NCBI RefSeq assembly: GCF_000590475.1
Contig: NZ_CP007441.1
Span: forward strand, 3,292,660 to 3,356,659
Direction: 5' to 3'
Length of the DNA: 64,000 nucleotides
Source: Stutzerimonas stutzeri
GTDB lineage: Bacteria; Pseudomonadota; Gammaproteobacteria; Pseudomonadales; Pseudomonadaceae
The notes beneath the pieces are model-generated. The model was not told the DNA's origin. It saw nothing but the letters and a program-made list of their open reading frames with translations, and searched no databases. Below are positions 7,895 through 16,407 of this stretch, piece after piece. Made by a program: the position numbers and the translations under genes. Position 1 is the first letter of the stretch; each line of letters opens with the position of its first letter.

Positions 7895-8371
7895 CTAAAG
7901 GCGCCGAGCCCGAAAGAACTCGCTCAGCATCGCGCTGCACACATCCGGCATAACGCCCCCTTCGACCAGCACGCGGTGGTTGAGAAATGCTTGGGAAAAG
8001 AACTGCCCGCGACTGATCGCCACACCAGCCTTGGGCTCCGTAGCGCCGTACACCACTCGCTGTATACGTGAATGCACGATCAGTCCGGCACACATGCTGC
8101 AAGGCTCCAGCGTCACGTACAGCGTGCTGCCCGGCAGTCGGTAGTTCTCGATACTCGCTGCTGCGTCACGGATCGCCACCATCTCGGCATGTGCGCTGGG
8201 ATCGTGGCGGGAGATTGGGCAGTTGAATCCGCGGCCGATAATCTCGCCATTCTGCACCACCACCGCCCCTACCGGAACTTCGCCCAACTGCGCGCCTTCG
8301 GCAGCCAGCGCCAACGCCTCATGCATAAAGTCTTCGTCACGAGAACGATCGATGATCACGGGTCTCTTCAT
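7895..8371 (-). CDS. tadA: tRNA-specific adenosine-34 deaminase
   Basis: A 158-residue zinc deaminase that converts adenosine 34 of tRNA-Arg(ACG) to inosine. The zinc site and catalytic glutamate are H61-A-E63 and the pair C91/C94 in PCSMCAG. GEVPVGAVVV near residues 30-39 is the usual N-terminal strand. Length and the RGQFFSQAFLNHRV region near the C-terminus match TadA rather than guanine or cytosine deaminases. It converges with the ABC ATPase gene, and follows the copper oxidase on the same strand with 68 bp between them. Confidence 0.93.
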   Translation of the reverse strand: MKRPVIIDRSRDEDFMHEALALAAEGAQLGEVPVGAVVVQNGEIIGRGFNCPISRHDPSAHAEMVAIRDAAASIENYRLPGSTLYVTLEPCSMCAGLIVHSRIQRVVYGATEPKAGVAISRGQFFSQAFLNHRVLVEGGVMPDVCSAMLSEFFRARRL

Positions 8372-8439
8372 TTCAAATCCAGCTCAACCACTCCAAGCAC
8401 TCCGCCGTCCCTTGTTTCTTTGAGTCGCGGCTGCAACGG

Positions 8440-9810
8440 CTACACCACTTCGATGGCCGCCATCAGCCCGGTCTCCATATGATCGATGACATGGCAATGG
8501 AACATCCACACACCTGGATTATCCGCGACCAGGGCGATTCTCGCCGTCTCGTTCTTGCCCAACAGATAGGTATCGGTGAACCAGGGCTCGATTTTCCTGC
8601 GATTGGACGAGATCACCTTGAAGGTCATGCCGTGTAAATGGATCGGGTGCTGGTACTGGCTGAGGTTGCGCAGTTCGAAAATATAGTGGCCATCCTTCTT
8701 CAATGTCGCGATCGGTCGCTCCGCGCAGGTCTTGTCGTTGATGTCCCAGGCCTGGCCGTTGACTTGCCAGAAGGTGAAGGAATCGTCCTGTCCCGCGTCG
8801 CTGGATAACGTACCGGCCCACTCGAAGTTGAAGCGCAGTGTCTCGGCCTGCTGCAGGTCAGGCTCGGCCACCGGGTTGGGCGAGAGGGGCGCCGGCCAAT
8901 CGGTCGCATGCTCCCCTGTTGCGACCGAAGCGAGCGTCGCCAGCCGCAGCGGACCGTTGCGCAGGGACAATTGTTCGCCGGCAGGCGGAACCTTCAGCGC
9001 AAGGTCCAGGCGCATGCCGGGACCCATCCAGTAAGCCTTGCCCAGGTCGCGCGGCGGGATCGGATGGCCATCGATCGCGTAGATCCGCGCCTCCCCCGCC
9101 GACAGATTCAGTCGGTAGGTCAAGGTGTTGTCGAGATTGAGGATGCGCAGTCGCACGACCTGCCCCGCAGGGAGCTCTATGGTCGCTGCGTGCTCGCCGT
9201 TGATTGTCGAAAAGACGCCCGGCGTACCGCCGCGCGCGGCCTCGCGAGGCACGCTGAAATCGGTGAAGGCGCCTTGCTTGTCCACATGCCAGCTCTTCAG
9301 GCTCAACGTGCGTTCATGACGGAAACCGCTCGGCTCACGCTCCTCGACGATCAATGGACCCACCAGGCCGCGACCAAGCTGCTCAGCGCTGGTGGTATGC
9401 GGGTGGTACCAGAAGCTGCCAGCATCCTGCACCTGAAACAGATAGTCGAACGATTCGCCCGGCAGCACCGGCAACTGCGAGACATAGGGGACCCCGTCCA
9501 TATTCAGCGGCAAACGGATGCCATGCCAATGGATGGTGGTCGGTTCCGGCAGATGATTGATGAAGCGCACCCGCAGCCAGTCACCTTGTCGTGCACGCAA
9601 TTCGACACCGGGCGCCTGGCCGCCATAGCACCAAGCGGGCGTCCGATGCCCGGAAACCAGCTCTACGTCCAGCGGGGCGGCAATCAGTTCGTAGTCGTGG
9701 CTGATCGTATCGGCCGGGCGTGCCAGCCAATAGCGCGCTCCACCACCCACGACGCCTAGCACCCCCAAACCAGCGAAGCCCGCCAGCACCTGTCTTCGGG
9801 TTAAGGTCAT
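8440..9810 (-). CDS. Tat-exported multicopper oxidase
   Basis: A 456-residue periplasmic multicopper oxidase. A twin-arginine signal (LTRRQVLAGF followed by a hydrophobic stretch) starts the protein. The four copper-binding clusters are HWHG, WYHPHT, HPIHLHG and the C-terminal HCHVIDHMETGLM, so all three copper types should be present, with Met as a likely type-1 axial ligand. Substrate is unknown; relatives oxidise cuprous ion, phenols or metals. The ATG at 9810 is preferred because GGGA lies 6 bases ahead; an ATG at 9822 would add MGFT but lacks a ribosome site. There is no copper-resistance gene next to it. Confidence 0.9.
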   Translation of the reverse strand: MTLTRRQVLAGFAGLGVLGVVGGGARYWLARPADTISHDYELIAAPLDVELVSGHRTPAWCYGGQAPGVELRARQGDWLRVRFINHLPEPTTIHWHGIRLPLNMDGVPYVSQLPVLPGESFDYLFQVQDAGSFWYHPHTTSAEQLGRGLVGPLIVEEREPSGFRHERTLSLKSWHVDKQGAFTDFSVPREAARGGTPGVFSTINGEHAATIELPAGQVVRLRILNLDNTLTYRLNLSAGEARIYAIDGHPIPPRDLGKAYWMGPGMRLDLALKVPPAGEQLSLRNGPLRLATLASVATGEHATDWPAPLSPNPVAEPDLQQAETLRFNFEWAGTLSSDAGQDDSFTFWQVNGQAWDINDKTCAERPIATLKKDGHYIFELRNLSQYQHPIHLHGMTFKVISSNRRKIEPWFTDTYLLGKNETARIALVADNPGVWMFHCHVIDHMETGLMAAIEVV

Positions 9811-10015
9811 AGTGAATCCCATAAAAAACAGCTACAAGCGTGCTTTGGCTTGCAGCGTAAAAGGAATAGATCGCATTTGCGTCATGCTACAGCTTCCAAC
9901 CATTTCGAACACCTGACGCCCGGCAACCAGACCGTCTGTATTTCGCAGCGAACCCTCCGTGCCGGCTTCCGTCTACTGAATGGACAATGATCGAGATAAT
10001 GGAAAGGAGCCACCC

Positions 10016-10846
10016 ATGCATACCACCGCAGCCCATGCCAAGGGCGACCTCAGCAGAGGCATCGTCTGGCTCGCCCGCAGCGGATACGCCGCGCGAGGCG
10101 TCGTCTACCTGATCGTCGGCGCATTCGCCTTCATGGCCGGCATTGGCAGCGGTGATACCGTTGGGACCAAAGGCGCCATCCAGCAACTATTGGGGCAACC
10201 CTTCGGCGAGGCCTTGCTCTGGATCATGGTCGTCGGTCTCGTGGCATACGTGGCTTGGCGCCTGACCCAGGCCATCACCGATCCGGAGGGACACGGCACC
10301 GACGCGAAGGGCCTGCTGATTCGCGCAGGACTGCTCGGCAGTGCCATAGCCTACACACTTCTGGCGCTGTTCACCCTCGGCCTGCTGGGCAGCTCCATTG
10401 GTGAATCCGCCGGTGGCGGCTCCGGCAACGGCGATTTCCTCTCAGGCCTGCTCGGTTGGAAATATTCCAATTACCTGGTCTATGTCGTCGCGTTAGTTCC
10501 GCTTGGCGTGGGTATCGCCCATATCATCAAGGGTTGGAAAGCCAAGTTCGAAAAGTACTTCTATGCCTCTGAGGATGTCATGCGCTGGGTTCGCCCGATT
10601 TCACGCGCTGGGTTAATCGCGCGAGGGGTCGCGTTCCTGATCGTCGCTGGCATGTTGTTCAGCGGCGGCGCACGTTATGAGCCCACGGAGCCACCCGGCC
10701 TGCAAGAGGCCTTGAACGCGCTGCAGAACCTGCCGTTCGGCACCTTCTGGCTATCGCTGGTGGGTCTCGGGCTGGTGGCCTTCGCCCTGTACAGCATGTC
10801 AGAGGCGATCTGGCGCCGAATCGACATGCCCGCGGTCATGCATTGA
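10016..10846 (+). CDS. DUF1206 family membrane protein
   Basis: A 276-residue inner-membrane protein. It contains three repeats of a two-helix unit, each opening with a similar segment: ARSGYAARGVVYLIVGAFAF, the region near residue 103, and SRAGLIARGVAFLIVAGMLF. This triplicated layout is the mark of DUF1206. No biochemical function is known to me. The start at 10016 is chosen because AAGGAG lies just upstream; an in-frame ATG at 9980 is less favourable. The gene stands alone between divergent and convergent neighbours. Confidence 0.85.
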   Translation: MHTTAAHAKGDLSRGIVWLARSGYAARGVVYLIVGAFAFMAGIGSGDTVGTKGAIQQLLGQPFGEALLWIMVVGLVAYVAWRLTQAITDPEGHGTDAKGLLIRAGLLGSAIAYTLLALFTLGLLGSSIGESAGGGSGNGDFLSGLLGWKYSNYLVYVVALVPLGVGIAHIIKGWKAKFEKYFYASEDVMRWVRPISRAGLIARGVAFLIVAGMLFSGGARYEPTEPPGLQEALNALQNLPFGTFWLSLVGLGLVAFALYSMSEAIWRRIDMPAVMH

Positions 10847-10863
10847 TCGCCTTCCAGCACGAC

Positions 10864-10888
10864 CAAGCCCCGGGATGGCCGGGGCTTG
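10864..10888. terminator. hairpin between convergent DUF1206 gene and guaA
   Basis: A perfect 10-bp stem (10864-10873 with 10879-10888, 5-base loop) lies between two convergent stop codons. It lacks a T tract in both directions, so it may be a bidirectional terminator of the imperfect kind. Confidence 0.5.
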
Positions 10889-10912
10889 ATCTTCGATCGA
10901 TCGGCTAGCCGA

Positions 10913-12493
10913 TCACTCCCACTCGATGGTCGCTGGCGGCTTGCTCGACACATCGTAGGTGACGCGGGAAATGCCCTCGATCTCGTTGATGATGCGGTTC
11001 GAGACTTTCTCCAGCAGCTCGTACGGTAAATGCGCCCAGCGTGCGGTCATGAAGTCGATGGTTTCCACCGCACGCAGCGCGACGACCCAGGCGTAGCGGC
11101 GGCCATCGCCGACCACACCGACCGACTTGACCGGCTGGAACACCACGAAAGCCTGGCTGGTCTTGTGATACCAATCGAAGTTGCGCAGCTCCTGGATGAA
11201 GATGTGGTCAGCACGACGCAGCAGGTCGGCGTATTCCTTCTTTACTTCGCCGAGGATGCGCACGCCCAGCCCCGGGCCCGGGAACGGATGGCGATAGACC
11301 ATATCGAACGGCAGGCCGAGCTCCAAACCGATTTTGCGGACTTCATCCTTGAATAGCTCACGCAGCGGCTCGACCAGCTTGAGGTTCATTTCCTCCGGCA
11401 GGCCGCCAACGTTGTGGTGCGACTTGATCACGTGAGCCTTGCCGCTCTTCGCACCGGCGGACTCGATGACATCCGGGTAGATGGTGCCCTGCGCGAGGAA
11501 CTGGATGTTATCGAGCTTGCTGGCCTGCGCGTCGAACACGTCGATGAAGGTGCGCCCGATGATCTTGCGCTTCTTTTCCGGGTCGGCTTCGCCAGCCAGA
11601 TTTTCGAGGAACTGCGCTTCCGCATCAGCACGGATCACCTTGACGCCCATGTTCTCGGCAAACATCGCCATGACCTGGTCGCCTTCATGCAGGCGTAGCA
11701 GGCCATTGTCGACGAACACGCAGGTCAGCTGATCGCCGATGGCCTTGTGCAGCAGAGCCGCGACCACCGAAGAATCGACACCGCCGGAGAGGCCCAGCAG
11801 TACATTGGCCGAACCGACCTGCTTGCGCACTTGCTCGACCAGATCATCGACGATGTTGGAAGGCGTCCACAGCGCTTCGCAGCCGCATATCTCCAGCAGG
11901 AAGCGTGACAGGATGCGTCCGCCCTGACGGGTGTGAGTCACTTCCGGGTGGAACTGCACGCCATAGTAACGACGATCATCGTCGCCCATCGCGGCAATCG
12001 GGCAGCTCGGGGTGCTGGCGAGAATGTGGAAGCCCTGCGGCAGCGTCGTCACCTTGTCGCCGTGGCTCATCCAGACGTCGAGTCCGAACACGCCGTCGTC
12101 ATCCATATGATCTTCGATGCCATCGAACAGCTTGGACTTGCCGACCAGATCGACCCGCGCGTAGCCGAACTCGCGCTCATCGGAACCCTGCACCTTGCCG
12201 CCGAGCTGCTCGGACATGGTCTGCATGCCATAGCAGATACCGAACAACGGTACGCCCAGATCGAACGCCGCTTGTGGGGCGCGCGGGCTGCCTTCAGCAT
12301 GCACCGACTCCGGGCCGCCGGCCAGGATGATGCCGCGCGGATTGAAGGCGCGGATATCCTCGTCGCTCATATCGAACGGGTGCAGTTCACAGTAGACACC
12401 GATCTCGCGAACGCGACGGGCGATCAGCTGGGTGTACTGGGAACCGAAATCCAGGATCAGGATGCGGTGGGCGTGAATGTCAGGATGGGACAT
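10913..12493 (-). CDS. guaA: GMP synthase (glutamine-hydrolysing)
   Basis: A 526-residue enzyme converting XMP, ATP and glutamine to GMP. Residues 1-205 form the class I glutamine amidotransferase domain with C87 in GICYGMQ and the later FHPEVTHT histidine. The ATP pyrophosphatase loop LSGGVDSS follows near residue 236, and the C-terminal dimerisation domain ends in the conserved KPPATIEWE. The gene is downstream of guaB on the same strand, but 212 bp of structured sequence separate them, unlike a tight guaBA operon. Confidence 0.97.
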   Translation of the reverse strand: MSHPDIHAHRILILDFGSQYTQLIARRVREIGVYCELHPFDMSDEDIRAFNPRGIILAGGPESVHAEGSPRAPQAAFDLGVPLFGICYGMQTMSEQLGGKVQGSDEREFGYARVDLVGKSKLFDGIEDHMDDDGVFGLDVWMSHGDKVTTLPQGFHILASTPSCPIAAMGDDDRRYYGVQFHPEVTHTRQGGRILSRFLLEICGCEALWTPSNIVDDLVEQVRKQVGSANVLLGLSGGVDSSVVAALLHKAIGDQLTCVFVDNGLLRLHEGDQVMAMFAENMGVKVIRADAEAQFLENLAGEADPEKKRKIIGRTFIDVFDAQASKLDNIQFLAQGTIYPDVIESAGAKSGKAHVIKSHHNVGGLPEEMNLKLVEPLRELFKDEVRKIGLELGLPFDMVYRHPFPGPGLGVRILGEVKKEYADLLRRADHIFIQELRNFDWYHKTSQAFVVFQPVKSVGVVGDGRRYAWVVALRAVETIDFMTARWAHLPYELLEKVSNRIINEIEGISRVTYDVSSKPPATIEWE

Positions 12494-12524
12494 GGCCGTC
12501 TCTCGTAGCGGAATTCACAAATGA

Positions 12525-12551
12525 CACGGGGCTGAATCGAACAGCCCCGTG
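12525..12551 (-). other. stem-loop in the guaA leader
   Basis: CACGGGGCT (12525-12533) pairs perfectly with AGCCCCGTG (12543-12551) around a 9-base loop, 31 bases before the guaA start codon. On the opposite strand a T-rich run follows eight bases later. It could be a leader hairpin affecting guaA, or the remains of a terminator for transcripts coming from guaB. Confidence 0.5.
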
Positions 12552-12569
12552 ACTAGATATTTTTTCAAT

Positions 12570-12703
12570 AATCGATTTGCCACGTCGCGAGTACAGGGCC
12601 AGCTAGGCGGAGAGAGACGAGTAAGCGGAGTTTGCTGTAGCAAATGAGCATTCGGGTTTCTCTCCAACAACGCTGGCAAAAGCGCAGCAGCGGCAAATCG
12701 ATT
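12570..12703. repeat. inverted-repeat-bounded structured element between guaB and guaA
   Basis: A 134-bp segment is bounded by the perfect 12-bp inverted repeat AATCGATTTGCC (12570-12581) and GGCAAATCGATT (12692-12703). Inside, GGAGAGAGAC (12609-12618) pairs with GTTTCTCTCC (12656-12665) with one G-U, and TTTGC/GCAAA (12631-12635/12640-12644) forms an inner hairpin. No open frame fits. The nested symmetry suggests a mobile or repetitive intergenic element, or a folded RNA; no identity is assigned. Confidence 0.5.
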
Positions 12704-12705
12704 TT

Positions 12706-14175
12706 TCAGCCGACCCGGTAGTTCGGTGCTTCCTTGGTGATCTGCACGTCATGCACGTGAGACTCGGCCATGCCGGCACCAGTGATGCGCACAAACTGCG
12801 GATGGGTCCGCATATGGTCGATGGTGGCGCTGCCGGTGTAGCCCATGGAGGCGCGCAGGCCGCCCATCAGTTGGTGGATGATCGCTGCCAACGAACCCTT
12901 GTACGGCACGCGGCCTTCGATACCTTCGGGCACCAGCTTCTCGGCACCGGCGGAGGAGTCTTGGAAATAGCGATCGGAAGAGCCCTGCGCCTGGGACATC
13001 GCACCCAGCGAACCCATGCCGCGGTAGGCCTTGTAGGAGCGGCCCTGGAAAAGCTCGATCTCGCCCGGCGCTTCTTCGGTACCGGCGAACATGGAACCCA
13101 TCATCACCGCGTTGGCGCCGGCCACGATGGCCTTCGACAGGTCACCGGAGAAGCGAATGCCGCCGTCGGCGATCATCGGCACGCCAGTGCCTTCGAGGGC
13201 GGCCGATACGTTGGCGATAGCAGAGATTTGCGGCACGCCGACACCCGCGACGATGCGAGTGGTGCAGATCGAGCCCGGGCCGATGCCGACCTTTACCGCA
13301 TCGGCGCCAGCCTTGACGAGGTCCAGCGCGGCTTCGGCAGTGGCGATGTTGCCGCCGATCACCTGAACCTTCGGGAAGTTGTCCTTAACCCAACGCACGC
13401 GATCAAGCACGCCACGCGAGTGGCCATGCGCGGTGTCGACGACGATCACGTCGACGCCGGCTGCAGCCAGCGCCTCGACACGCTCAGCGGTGTCGGCACC
13501 AGTGCCAACGGCGGCACCCACACGCAGGCGACCCTGGTCGTCCTTGGACGCCAGCGGATAGGTCTTGGCTTTTTCGATGTCACGGAAAGTGACCAAGCCG
13601 CGCAGGTGGAAATTGCTGTCGACCACCAGCATCTTCTCGATGCGGTGCTCGTAGAGTTTGGTTTTGATTTCTTCGAGGCCGGTGCCTTCCTGTACGGTGA
13701 CCAGCTCTTCCTTCGGCGTCATGATCGCGGCGACCGAATCCCCCGCGTTCGGCGTGAAGCGCAAGTCACGACCCGTGACGATACCTACCAGCTCCTGACC
13801 GGAGACTACCGGGAAACCGGAGAAGCCCAGTTCGCGCGCCTTACGTAACAATTCACTGATCTTCGTCTCCGGAGTCACGGTGACCGGATCGTGAACGATC
13901 GCCGTTTCGTGGCGCTTGACCTTGCGTACTTCAGCGGCCTGCTGCTCGACGTTCATGTTCTTGTGAATGATGCCGATGCCGCCTTCCTGCGCCATGGCAA
14001 TGGCCAGGCGGGCTTCGGTGACGGTGTCCATTGCAGCCGAAACGAGGGGAATGTTCAGCTCGATTTCGCGGGTCAGGCGGGTCTTGAGGCTGACATCCTT
14101 CGGCAAAACCTCGGAATAACCCGGGATCAGGAGAACGTCATCGAAAGTCAGGGCTTCTTGGCTGATACGCAGCAT
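12706..14175 (-). CDS. guaB: inosine-5'-monophosphate dehydrogenase
   Basis: A 489-residue NAD-dependent enzyme that oxidises IMP to XMP, the first step towards GMP. The (beta/alpha)8 barrel is interrupted after about residue 90 by two CBS domains. The catalytic-loop cysteine lies in GPGSICTTRIVAG, and the active-site GMGSLGAM and flap region with YRVPYKGS-like sequence follow. The start at 14175 gives the conserved MLRISQEALTFDDVLL and has GGGAG upstream; a longer frame to 14259 would precede the likely promoter's start point and is rejected. A strong sigma-70 promoter stands directly upstream. Confidence 0.97.
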   Translation of the reverse strand: MLRISQEALTFDDVLLIPGYSEVLPKDVSLKTRLTREIELNIPLVSAAMDTVTEARLAIAMAQEGGIGIIHKNMNVEQQAAEVRKVKRHETAIVHDPVTVTPETKISELLRKARELGFSGFPVVSGQELVGIVTGRDLRFTPNAGDSVAAIMTPKEELVTVQEGTGLEEIKTKLYEHRIEKMLVVDSNFHLRGLVTFRDIEKAKTYPLASKDDQGRLRVGAAVGTGADTAERVEALAAAGVDVIVVDTAHGHSRGVLDRVRWVKDNFPKVQVIGGNIATAEAALDLVKAGADAVKVGIGPGSICTTRIVAGVGVPQISAIANVSAALEGTGVPMIADGGIRFSGDLSKAIVAGANAVMMGSMFAGTEEAPGEIELFQGRSYKAYRGMGSLGAMSQAQGSSDRYFQDSSAGAEKLVPEGIEGRVPYKGSLAAIIHQLMGGLRASMGYTGSATIDHMRTHPQFVRITGAGMAESHVHDVQITKEAPNYRVG

Positions 14176-14211
14176 GGCGGGGGCTCCCAGGCGGGAAAAA
14201 GGAAGCGCGGC

Positions 14212-14240
14212 ATTATACCGAGCACGGGCGCATGGCTCAA
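14212..14240 (-). promoter_or_regulatory. sigma-70 promoter of guaB
   Basis: On the minus strand TTGAGC (14235-14240) and a perfect TATAAT (14212-14217) are separated by exactly 17 bp. The predicted start lies about 30 bases before the guaB ATG at 14175, which supports that start codon. Confidence 0.8.
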
Positions 14241-14295
14241 TCAAACAATGCGCCGCCACGGCACCAATGAACAGCCTCCGACACGCCGCCCGGCG

Positions 14296-14853
14296 CTAGT
14301 AGGCGACCTCCACCAATGCGAGCGGATACCCGAGGCGCTCAGTGAACTCCTCGATGAAGGAGCGGCGGAAGTACCGGCCTGGCCAGTTATTGAAGATGAA
14401 CCCCAGATCCGAGAAGCCGCAGGGTTGGCTGAAGGGGAAGCCGTTGATGTCGTCCTCGTGCCCGCACTCCGGGCAGATGAAATTCTCCGTTTCGCCCGGC
14501 ATCCACTCTTCCAGATGCTCCAGCAGCGCTTCGCCGATCTGCTTGCGGCACTCGGGGCAGCGCGCTCGCCCTTCAAAGCCACGCTCGGGTGTATAGATGC
14601 AGCGGTCGGTTATGATTTCCAGGCCGTTGCGCACCAACTCGTAGGGCAGCAAGGCGGCACCGGCAGGCTCCAATACCTCGTCAGCCCGCGGACCAATGCC
14701 GTAGGCCAGGCGGCCCGGTGCCGAACCGCACGCGGACAGCTGCGGGAGGATGATGCCGCGCTCCACCAGCCAGCGCTGGATTACCCGTGCGCGTGACTGG
14801 GCTCCCGGGTAGCTGGAAATCTTCGGCACGATGATGAACTGCTGATCGCTCAT
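14296..14853 (-). CDS. conserved zinc-ribbon protein of unknown function
   Basis: A 185-residue soluble protein I cannot assign a function. It has a zinc-ribbon: CPEC at residues 99-102 and CPECGHE at residues 127-133, giving two CxxC pairs about 25 residues apart. The first 95 residues show no known motif to me. The C-terminal part (GFSDLGFIFNNWPGRYFRRSF) resembles conserved proteins seen next to guaB in other Pseudomonas. It lies upstream of guaB on the same strand and diverges from xseA. Some annotations call relatives sugar ABC transporter ATPase; nothing in this sequence supports that. Confidence 0.8.
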   Translation of the reverse strand: MSDQQFIIVPKISSYPGAQSRARVIQRWLVERGIILPQLSACGSAPGRLAYGIGPRADEVLEPAGAALLPYELVRNGLEIITDRCIYTPERGFEGRARCPECRKQIGEALLEHLEEWMPGETENFICPECGHEDDINGFPFSQPCGFSDLGFIFNNWPGRYFRRSFIEEFTERLGYPLALVEVAY

Positions 14854-15001
14854 GGACGCTACGTCTGAAGGAAAGCGCGCAGCTTAATCGGCCATCGCCT
14901 CAGGTCAAGCCGGAGCCAAAGCGGTCGCGACATTCGCGGACAATGGAGCAAGACAGCCCATGCGGGTGAAGCGCCCAGCGTCTTGCCGTATCATCCCCGC
15001 C

Positions 15002-16381
15002 ATGCTCAAAGACCCTTTTCAACGCCTGAACCTCGACCGCGAAGTGCTGACTGTCAGCCAGCTCAACGGTCGCGCGCGGCTGCTGCTCGAAGACGTGTTC
15101 GCCCAGGTCTGGGTGGAAGGCGAGATTTCCAACCTGGCCAAGCCCGCCTCCGGCCACATCTATTTCACCTTGAAAGACAAGAGCGCCCAGGTCCGCTGCG
15201 CGCTGTTCCGGCAGAATGCGCTACGTGTGCGTCAGGCGCTGCGCGACGGGCTGGCGGTGAAGGTGCGTGGGCGGGTGTCGTTGTTCGAGGGGCGTGGTGA
15301 CTACCAGCTGATTCTCGACAACGTCGAGCCTGCTGGCGACGGTTCGCTGCGCCTGGCGTTCGAAGCATTGAAAGACAAGCTCAGTGCCGAAGGCCTGTTC
15401 GACGCCGCCGGAAAGCGCGCCCTGCCCCTTCACCCACGTCGCATCGGTATCGTCAGTTCGCCCACCGGTGCGGTGATCCGCGACATCATTTCGGTGTTCC
15501 GCCGACGTGCGCCGCATGTCGCCCTGACCCTGGTGCCGACGCCCGTGCAGGGCCGTGAAGCGACGGCTCAGATCGTTCGCGCACTGGAACTGGCCGACCG
15601 TGGCGGCTTCGATGCGCTGATCCTGGCTCGTGGTGGCGGTTCGCTGGAAGACCTCTGGTGCTTCAACGAGGAAGTGGTCGCGCGGGCTGTGGCCGCCTGC
15701 GAGACGCCGATCGTTTGCGCGGTCGGCCATGAGACCGATGTTTCGATTGCCGACTTCGTCGCTGACGTCCGCGCGCCAACCCCATCAGCTGCTGCCGAAC
15801 TCCTGGCGCCCAGCAGCGCGGATGTGCACCGACGCCTGGAGGGGCTGCGCCAGCGTTTGTGGCTGCGAATGCGCGATCGTCTGCACCGCGACGCCGCTCG
15901 CCTGGACAGCCTGACTCGACGTCTACGCCATCCCGGCGAGCGCCTGCAGCAGCAAGCCCAACGCATCGACGACCTGGAGGCGCGCCTGCTGCGTGGAATA
16001 GACCGGCGGCTCTGCGCCGGTCAGGAGCGCCTCGCTCGCTTCGAAACTCGTCTAGCCGGACAACACCCGGGGCGATCGTTGAATCTCCTGCGCCAACGGC
16101 TCGAACATTTGTCGAGCCGACTGCCCCGCGCCATGCAGGACACTTTAAAAGGCCAACGTCAACAGCTGCTGGGGCTGGCGCAGACGTTGAACGTCGTCAG
16201 CCCGCTCGCCACCTTGTCACGAGGCTACAGCATCCTGCTCGATGAGCGCGGCCAGGCGATCCGCCGAGCCGACCAGACCCAGCCCGGTCAGCGCCTGAAA
16301 GCGCGCCTGGGAAATGGCGAGCTGGATGTGCGTGTCGAGGACAATCACCAGACGCCGGTAACGTTGTCGCTGCTGGACTGA
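15002..16381 (+). CDS. xseA: exodeoxyribonuclease VII large subunit
   Basis: A 459-residue catalytic subunit of exonuclease VII, which degrades single-stranded DNA with the small subunit XseB (not in this window). An N-terminal OB-fold (residues about 10-105, with SQLNGRARLLLEDVF and VWVEGEISNLAKPASGHIYF) is followed by the catalytic domain with GIVSSPTGAVIRDI and DALILARGGGSLEDLWCFNEE, then a long coiled-coil and a C-terminal SPLATLSRGYSI segment. The start at 15002 gives the usual MLKDPFQRL; an upstream in-frame ATG-like start at 14960 is not conserved. The next gene begins 26 bp after the stop. Confidence 0.96.
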   Translation: MLKDPFQRLNLDREVLTVSQLNGRARLLLEDVFAQVWVEGEISNLAKPASGHIYFTLKDKSAQVRCALFRQNALRVRQALRDGLAVKVRGRVSLFEGRGDYQLILDNVEPAGDGSLRLAFEALKDKLSAEGLFDAAGKRALPLHPRRIGIVSSPTGAVIRDIISVFRRRAPHVALTLVPTPVQGREATAQIVRALELADRGGFDALILARGGGSLEDLWCFNEEVVARAVAACETPIVCAVGHETDVSIADFVADVRAPTPSAAAELLAPSSADVHRRLEGLRQRLWLRMRDRLHRDAARLDSLTRRLRHPGERLQQQAQRIDDLEARLLRGIDRRLCAGQERLARFETRLAGQHPGRSLNLLRQRLEHLSSRLPRAMQDTLKGQRQQLLGLAQTLNVVSPLATLSRGYSILLDERGQAIRRADQTQPGQRLKARLGNGELDVRVEDNHQTPVTLSLLD

Positions 16382-16407
16382 TCAAAAACACATTACTCGG
16401 AACTCCC

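Noticed and set aside
8440..9810. Copper-resistance operon around the multicopper oxidase
   Set aside because: Neighbours are tadA and a DUF1206 protein; no copB, copper ATPase or metal regulator is present.
11933..14796. Long plus-strand frames opposite guaA and guaB
   Set aside because: They mirror the codon pattern of guaA and guaB and show no domain or ribosome site.
14296..14853. Annotation of the zinc-ribbon protein as a sugar ABC transporter ATPase
   Set aside because: There is no Walker A, Walker B or ABC signature.
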